DNA of 64,000 nt, from contig NC_092676.1 in assembly GCF_964355755.1 (NCBI RefSeq), forward strand, positions 24,100,288 through 24,164,287. Direction: 5' to 3'. Below are positions 59,267-64,000 of the stretch, one piece after another. Position 1 is the first letter of the stretch. Every line of letters begins with the position of its first letter. The notes under the pieces were generated by a model. That model searched no databases. It had not been told where the DNA came from and saw only the letters and a program-made list of their open reading frames with translations. Made by a program: the position numbers and the translations under genes. Source of the DNA: Antedon mediterranea (taxonomy: Eukaryota > Echinodermata > Crinoidea > Comatulida > Antedonidae).

Positions 59267-59950
59267 CCTAACCCTCTATATAATCTATCTCTAGTCTCAG
59301 TAAACCAAAGTTACCCATTTTTAGAAGGTGATATCCAATTCACCACACTCATCAAGCAATCAATTTAACATCTTTTTTTCCCCCCAACCTTAAGATGAAT
59401 TGTCATTTTCACCCTTAATTTATCATACAGACAGCCTGTGAGCTTGTATAACTCTACCACTATATCGATTGTAAATTATTTCTATCTACAAGTAACAAAA
59501 ATCAATAATTTTGTTATATCCAATTCTCATTTTCATAAGGCACAATACTCATAAATCTACTCAATTCCGTTTCTTTTTACATTAAGAATAAAAGAAAATA
59601 TCAAAAAGCATCGGTTAGTCAAACTTCTTTGTAACTGTTGCCTAGGCAATGTCATGGTAACAATTTGCCTGTAAAGTGATCGTGGTGTGATAATTTTTCT
59701 ACATTTATTTATTGTTTCTTGAATGATAACAGCGAACGGACGGAACAATGTCTTATAGAAGATATCTGTAAGAATATTATATTTCATTTATATATATTAT
59801 TGTGTTTTATCTGGTATAGTTAATTTTTTCGTTAGTAATAACAATATTCTGTAATGTTTTTTATTAGTAGCTTAATTAGTACTAATGGAGATTAGTTGTT
59901 GTTATGTAATAATTATTGAGGTTTGACTAAATTATACTACTGTAACATTC

Positions 59951-60098
59951 AAGTGAAAACATCAATTTTTTCCAGATTTTTTTTTCTATGGAAGTGATTA
60001 ACTTTATTAAAACCACAAAATAATATATTCAAAGTCTGTTATTTAATATTAGGCCTAATATTTATTTTTCATGTTTTTGGTGGACAATACATCTTTAA
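59951..60098. mobile_element. Truncated right end of the TTAA-flanked MITE at 22674
   Basis: Shares AAGTGAAAACAT, CTATGGAAGTGATTAACTTT and ATGTTTTT.GTGGACAATACATCTTTAA with the intact element but lacks its left half. Confidence 0.85.
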
Positions 60099-60212
60099 AA
60101 TATATTTGTTTGTCTTTTTGCTATTAATTATTAGTAATATAAATGTATTGGTATTAGTAGAAAAGTGGCTAATTTACATCATTATGTTTATTGTTGCTTG
60201 TTTGAATGTGTA

Positions 60213-60302
60213 TACAGCAGAACCTTTATTAAGATATTCAACAAACTGTCCCTTTAATAGGGGTGTAATCTGAATAAGGTGTCCCAAAGGAGCGGGTCTA
60301 CA
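60213..60302. mobile_element. Probable pogo/Tigger-type relic
   Basis: CAGCAGAACCTTTATTAAGA start with CCCTTTAATAGGGGTGT and AAGGTGTCCC, the same vocabulary as the relics at 23029 and 61657. Confidence 0.5.
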
Positions 60303-60485
60303 GTACATGTAACTAAAATTTTTTTTTTTCTTAAATAAATAGAAAGAGAAAATGTTTTGTTTTTTTTCTCTTTTGTGGCGCAAACACCACTTTTAGAAAG
60401 AGAAAATGTTATTGATAGACTTTTGTTATAAATTACTTTATTATTATACAGTATATACTTTTTCCTTAGACCACATAGGTATATA

Positions 60486-60611
60486 ATGACTACAACATAT
60501 CCACCAGCTCCGTTGTCACGGCAACAGGAGAAGGCAGAGCTACAGCAGCTAAATGACAGGTACAAATCGTACATTGGAAAAGTTAGAAAGATGCGTGAAG
60601 AAGCCAATCGG
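60486..60611 (+). CDS. Intermediate filament exon 1: head and rod start
   Basis: 42 codons, ATG at 60486, donor GTAAGT at 60612. The very short head (about 12 residues) ends at QQEK, and rod coil 1a begins AELQQLNDRYKSYIGKVRKM. Confidence 0.9.
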
Positions 60612-63600
60612 GTAAGTAATGGTTGAAGTTTTTTTTTACCTACTAATACTATGTGAGAAATATTAGAGTATATTTATCAAATTTGAAATTGAAAATTGGG
60701 ATTTTTAAAATTTTTTTTCTAGCTTATTAAATGAGATCAGATAAGAATCTAATCTTTAAGGTCTATTTCGTGCCTAGCTTACCTGGATAAACCAACAATG
60801 GCCTTTCTCCTCGAAGAGCGAGATATAACTTCATTGAATTCCACTTTCCACAAATGGTAATTTTTGTAATGTTTCCTTTAGGTTGATTCATCTGCATTGC
60901 TCAATTCTATGCGTATGTTGGAAGACGAGGTGGAAGATATCAAGAATATGTACGAGAAGGAACTGAGTAATTTGCGACATCAACTTGAAGACACAGCAGC
61001 CGCTCACACATCAGCGGACACACAGGCACACCGCAACGGGCAAGTGGCTGCAAACTTACAAGACCGGTAAAGTCTAATTTGGAATTAATTCTTTATTTAA
61101 ATTTACATTCTTAAATGTGAATTCTATTCTTATGCACATTTTTGTATACCAATAGAAAAAAACTTTTTCATTTTTATTGAAAATACTGATTCAGCATACA
61201 AAAATGGAGAAAAAAAGTAATAGCGCCACCATTAGTTTTATCAAAATTTATTACATCATCAATGTTCTACCAATGATATTTATTGAGTTAGATTCATTAT
61301 AGTTAGAAGCATTACACATTTCACATCTTTTCTACAGGTTGTCGGTAGAAAATCAACGAACACGGGCATTGAATGATGACGTGGCGAGTATGCAACGTTT
61401 GTGTGCCCAGAAGGAAGTGGATTTACAAACGTCACAGGCTGTTGTTGCGGACTTAACACGCAAGCTACACGACTTGGAAGATGACTATGCAAATCTACAC
61501 AAGAATACTGAAGATATTCAACACAGGTTAGTTAGTAATAATCATTAATAATAATAATTTTAATATTTAAATGAATCATTTACTGACTGTCAAAATAGTG
61601 GAAAGAACAAAAATATATTGTAATGCCAAAATTTGGAAACAAAACAAAATTAACATCCAGTAGAACTTTTATTAAGAGGACACCTTCGGGATCCAATATA
61701 CAGTGGTGTCCCCTTAATAGGGGTGTCCCCTCAATAGTTGTTTCCCCTGAATAGGTGTAAGTGTTGTGTTAAAACATATATTTCCCCCCGTTTGTTTCAC
61801 AGGATAGTGTCTCTTAAAAGGACAAATTTTTCTTTATAATTTTCTTATTTTTGCTGTGTTATTTTACAATTTTTTTTTAAATGATTACTATTTAATTTGT
61901 GTTTTATAGATTGGACCAAGAATGTGTTCTACGGAAAGAGGCTCAAGATTCGAACCAGATCCTCCATGACAAGCTGGATTTTCACAAGCAAGTAAATGAT
62001 AAAGAGGTATCTGACTTAAAACACACTCTAGATGACAAGACTAATCACATCCTGGCCTTGGAGGCTAGGGTGCGGGAGTTAGCCAAGCCTGATAACACCC
62101 TACAAGAGATGTTGGAAAGAGTCAAAAGAGCTGCTGCTGAGGAACTTCAAAGTTTTAAGGAGGAATCAGAGAAAACATACCATCAAAATGTAATTACGTT
62201 TTGTCTTTTATTAAATTTTACTGGTAGTCAACATAACATAATAGTAGCGACTTTTCATTTTCATCATGCGGCAAGAAACTGCACAGCTATTAAGTCCAAC
62301 AGCCATTCTGTGCATGCATGCTCCTGTTTAGTCGTGCACAGAATAACTTTACGATAGACGGAATGAAAATGAAAAGTCGCTATTAATAAAGTCACAATCA
62401 AAACATTATTCAAAATATGTACGTTTTTCATCAACCATCAATCTCATTATCTAATCTACACATGTTCCATTAAACTTTTTGCAAAGCATTGATCCCCAGA
62501 AAGTTTTTATCCTCTAGAGGGCAGCATATATGTGGGGGTTTTTTTTTGGTTCAACTTTACTATGCAACGCCCACTATTTATTAAAGTTCAAAAAGCTATC
62601 ATTGTTTGCTTTTCTCTTCAAAGGTGTCTAAAATATGATTAATGTGTTTGTTTAGAACTTTTCTAGTGTTTTAAAGTTCAAGTAACTGATGGGAGATTAG
62701 CATTAGAGATTTTATCATAAGTGAAAAAAAAACTGTACTGTATGTTCAATACTAATAACAATATGAAGGTTTTTCAACAACAACATACAGTACAGTTTTT
62801 AGGCTGAAATCATGGGTTTACCAAAATAAATTTTGTATTCAATATATATATATATATACAATATAAAAATATGCAAAAATAATTAATATACAATTGTAAT
62901 TTCTTTCACTTTAATAGCAAATGCCATGAGACCATTTATAGAAACACATTTTGTTTGGGTGTAGAAAATTGAACAAATTACAATTAAAATTTATGTTTAA
63001 ATGACTCAAATGACATCGGAATTATATAATTACATATTCATAAGCATCACTTTTCTTATTGCATTCAAGATTATTAACATCAGAAATAAAAAATGTTAAA
63101 AATATGAAAAAGAATGAAATACAGATAAAAATGTTTATAGTTGATCAAAATAAAATACAATTTTCCACTTTTCATTAACAATAAAAAGGTCTTAAAGATA
63201 AATTTATATATTTAATATGGTTTTTATCTTCCATAGTTACAAGAGCTTCGAGATCAAATGGATCTAGATGCTGCAAACATGGCGCAACTTGCTGATGAAA
63301 ATGGCCGATTAGCGAAAGAAATTGATCAACTAAATAACAACAATCAAGATCTAAACAATAAAGTAAGTATGTCTACATTATGTCCATGTCTGCCAAATGT
63401 CTATGTTCGTACCAGCACTTAAAATTTTAAAAACCACATCATACAAAATTAAGAAATAATTTTTTTTCAGTTACTTGCTACAGAGCAGAAGAACAATAAC
63501 CTGAATCGTCAAATGGACACGGAGCGAGAACGGTCAGCAGTACATGTGCGTGCCCTAGAAGACAAGCTACGCGACATGCAGGACAGCCTGGTCCAGAAGA

Positions 63601-64000
63601 TGCGTGAGATAACGTTAGCGACTGATGGAAAGTCACCAATGAGAGCTGAGATTGAGGCACTGAAGGTACTAGTTGAAGAGGAAGAAAACAAGTAAGAACC
63701 AGTTTTAACCGGTTTATTCTGGATTGTGACCAGAGATGGTTTTATGGTGTCAATTAAGTTTCTGTATAGGAATTTATATGACTATTATTGATTATTAGCT
63801 ATTGATTACTTTTTCAATTATTAATTACCTGTATTATTTTATCACTACAGACTGCGCCATATACCACCAGCACCAACCCATGTACCGACAGCTATATCAT
63901 CACCAAGCGCAAGTGTTTCCATTACTTCTCGTCCAAGAACAGTGAGTCCAGTCAGAAGTAGAAACTTTGCAAATAAAACAGGCTTGTCGACTAGCTACAC
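60486..64000 (+). CDS. Lamin-type intermediate filament protein, N-terminal part (truncated by window)
   Basis: Exons 60486-60611, 60882-61066, 61338-61526, 61910-62189, 63237-63362, 63471-63691 and 63851-64000 and beyond are in phase throughout. The protein starts MTTYPPAPLSRQQEKAELQQ. It has a short head, then the rod-initiation motif EKAELQQLNDRYKSYIGKVR (compare lamin [20 protein letters not shown]). Continuous heptads follow, including EELQSFKEESEKTYHQN, like the lamin coil 1b end YKEELEQTYHAK. The rod ends with IEALKVLVEEEENKL at about residue 376. A rod of about 360 residues fits lamins and invertebrate lamin-type filaments (about 350) rather than vertebrate cytoplasmic filaments (about 310). 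The tail starts Ser/Pro-rich (SSPSASVSITSRPRTVSPVR), as in lamins. The rod-end consensus [10 protein letters not shown] is poorly kept. Ig-fold tail and CaaX box would lie beyond 64000, so nuclear lamin and cytoplasmic filament cannot be told apart. Confidence 0.88.
60760..60857. repeat. Dispersed repeat, copy 2 (TAGCTTACCTxGATAAACC family)
   Basis: GTCTATTTCGTGCCTAGCTT, ACCTGGATAAACC and CCACTTTCCACAAATGG match the copy at 9564-9675. It ends just before the acceptor of filament exon 2. Confidence 0.8.
60882..61066 (+). CDS. Intermediate filament exon 2
   Basis: Phase 0 to 2 between TTTCCTTTAG and GTAAAG. Encodes RMLEDEVEDIKNMYEKELSN then LRHQLEDTAAAH. The MYEKEL..LR.QLEDTA pattern equals lamin LYETELADARRALDDTA. 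Confidence 0.92.
61338..61526 (+). CDS. Intermediate filament exon 3 (coil 1b)
   Basis: 189 nt, phase 2 to 2, between TTTTCTACAG and GTTAGT. Continuous heptads, LCAQKEVDLQTSQAVVADLT and RKLHDLEDDYANLHK. Confidence 0.9.
61657..61835. mobile_element. Probable pogo/Tigger-type relic in a filament intron
   Basis: CAGTAGAACTTTTATTAAGA start, then repeated GTGTCCCCTTAATAGGGGTG/TCCCCTCAATAG phrases and TCTCTTAAAAGGACAAATTT end. Confidence 0.55.
61910..62189 (+). CDS. Intermediate filament exon 4 (coil 1b end, linker)
   Basis: 93 codons plus one base between TTTTATAG and GTAATT. Contains KLDFHKQVNDKEVSDLKHTL (lamin: L.F.K..YEEEI.E.R) and ends ESEKTYHQN. The frame stays open past the donor, but sequence there loses heptads, so the donor is preferred. 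Confidence 0.9.
62242..62385. mobile_element. Small MITE with about 20-bp terminal inverted repeats
   Basis: TAGCGACTTTTCATTTTCAT at 62244 is exactly inverted by ATGAAAATGAAAAGTCGCTA ending at about 62382. The interior (CATGCGGCAAGAAACTGCAC...) has no ORF. No second copy was seen in the window. Confidence 0.75.
62729..62799. repeat. Inverted repeat, 17-bp arms
   Basis: AAACTGTACTGTATGTT and its exact reverse complement AACATACAGTACAGTTT are separated by about 35 bp. It would form a stable hairpin in the pre-mRNA. Confidence 0.9.
63237..63362 (+). CDS. Intermediate filament exon 5 (coil 2)
   Basis: 42 codons, phase 0 to 0, between ATCTTCCATAG and GTAAGT: LQELRDQMDLDAANMAQLAD and AKEIDQLNNNNQDLNNK. 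Being symmetric it could be skipped, but 42 residues are exactly six heptads. Confidence 0.9.
63471..63691 (+). CDS. Intermediate filament exon 6 (rod end)
   Basis: 73 codons plus two bases between TTTTTTTTCAG and GTAAGA. Reads LLATEQKNNNLNRQMDTERE to PMRAEIEALKVLVEEEENK. It aligns with lamin ...[26 protein letters not shown]; only the final EEEx(K/R)L is well kept. Confidence 0.92.
63851..64000 (+). CDS. Intermediate filament exon 7 (tail), cut by the window end
   Basis: Begins LRHIPPAPTHVPTAISSPSA after TTATCACTACAG and stays open to 64000. An internal GTGAGT at 63941 could be an alternative donor. Sequence beyond 64000 decides between lamin and cytoplasmic filament. Confidence 0.8.

Larger units (their letters stand above)
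62190..63236. other. Filament intron with two hairpins
   Basis: Carries a 145-bp foldback at about 62242-62385 and a smaller inverted repeat at 62729-62799. There is also an (AT)n tract at 62845 and a T9 run. Confidence 0.6.

Noticed and set aside
63941-63946. GTGAGT in the filament tail exon as the true donor
   Set aside because: The frame stays open with tail-like Ser/Arg sequence to 64000; without the downstream sequence there is no reason to prefer it.

Overview
The window is AT-rich, intron-rich metazoan nuclear DNA, not prokaryotic. Short exons with GT/AG boundaries lie in long introns full of small transposon relics. The conserved genes (liprin-alpha, an N-terminal-RA RASSF, a long-rod lamin-type intermediate filament protein), the tRNA-derived SINE relics and the TAGGCCTA-rich stretches suggest a marine invertebrate deuterostome, possibly an echinoderm. 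That placement is inference from style; no marker proves it.

Layout. (1) 2223-22607, + strand: the C-terminal 788 residues of a liprin-alpha (PPFIA) protein in 12 constitutive exons. It includes the end of the coiled-coil region, the acidic/Ser-rich linker and all three SAM domains, and ends in a PDZ-ligand-like ...NNYSC. Three additional small exons with symmetric phases look like alternative cassettes. The upstream part of the gene lies outside the window. (2) 24.9-29 kb: a 30-bp minisatellite, a tRNA-derived SINE and foldback relics. (3) About 29.1-33.9 kb, + strand: a 670-residue, six-coding-exon protein that I do not recognise. It is preceded by three (plus a degenerate fourth) tandem units of about 0.36-0.38 kb, each with an NRF-1-like palindrome and a 5' splice donor at fixed spacing. 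These look like duplicated promoter/leader exons. (4) 34.2-37.7 kb: three tandem-repeat arrays and a doubtful two-exon ORF. (5) 43776-41914, - strand: a complete RASSF7/8-type protein (403 residues, two coding exons). (6) 44-56 kb: intergenic sequence, or the RASSF 5' intron, with many small repeats and one of two copies of a 0.63-kb TTAA-flanked element. (7) 60486-64000, + strand: the first seven coding exons of a lamin-type intermediate filament gene, truncated by the window end. Its 5' leader probably lies near 56.2 kb, close to a possible RASSF leader on the other strand.

The genes do not form an operon or an obvious pathway. Liprin-alpha organises presynaptic and adhesion scaffolds, RASSF7/8 proteins act at cell junctions and the cytoskeleton, and the filament protein is structural. 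Their neighbourhood is probably chance. The most distinctive sequence features are the leader-exon array before the unknown gene, a foldback MITE family with about 13 copies, the TTAA-flanked elements, and the liprin cassette exons.
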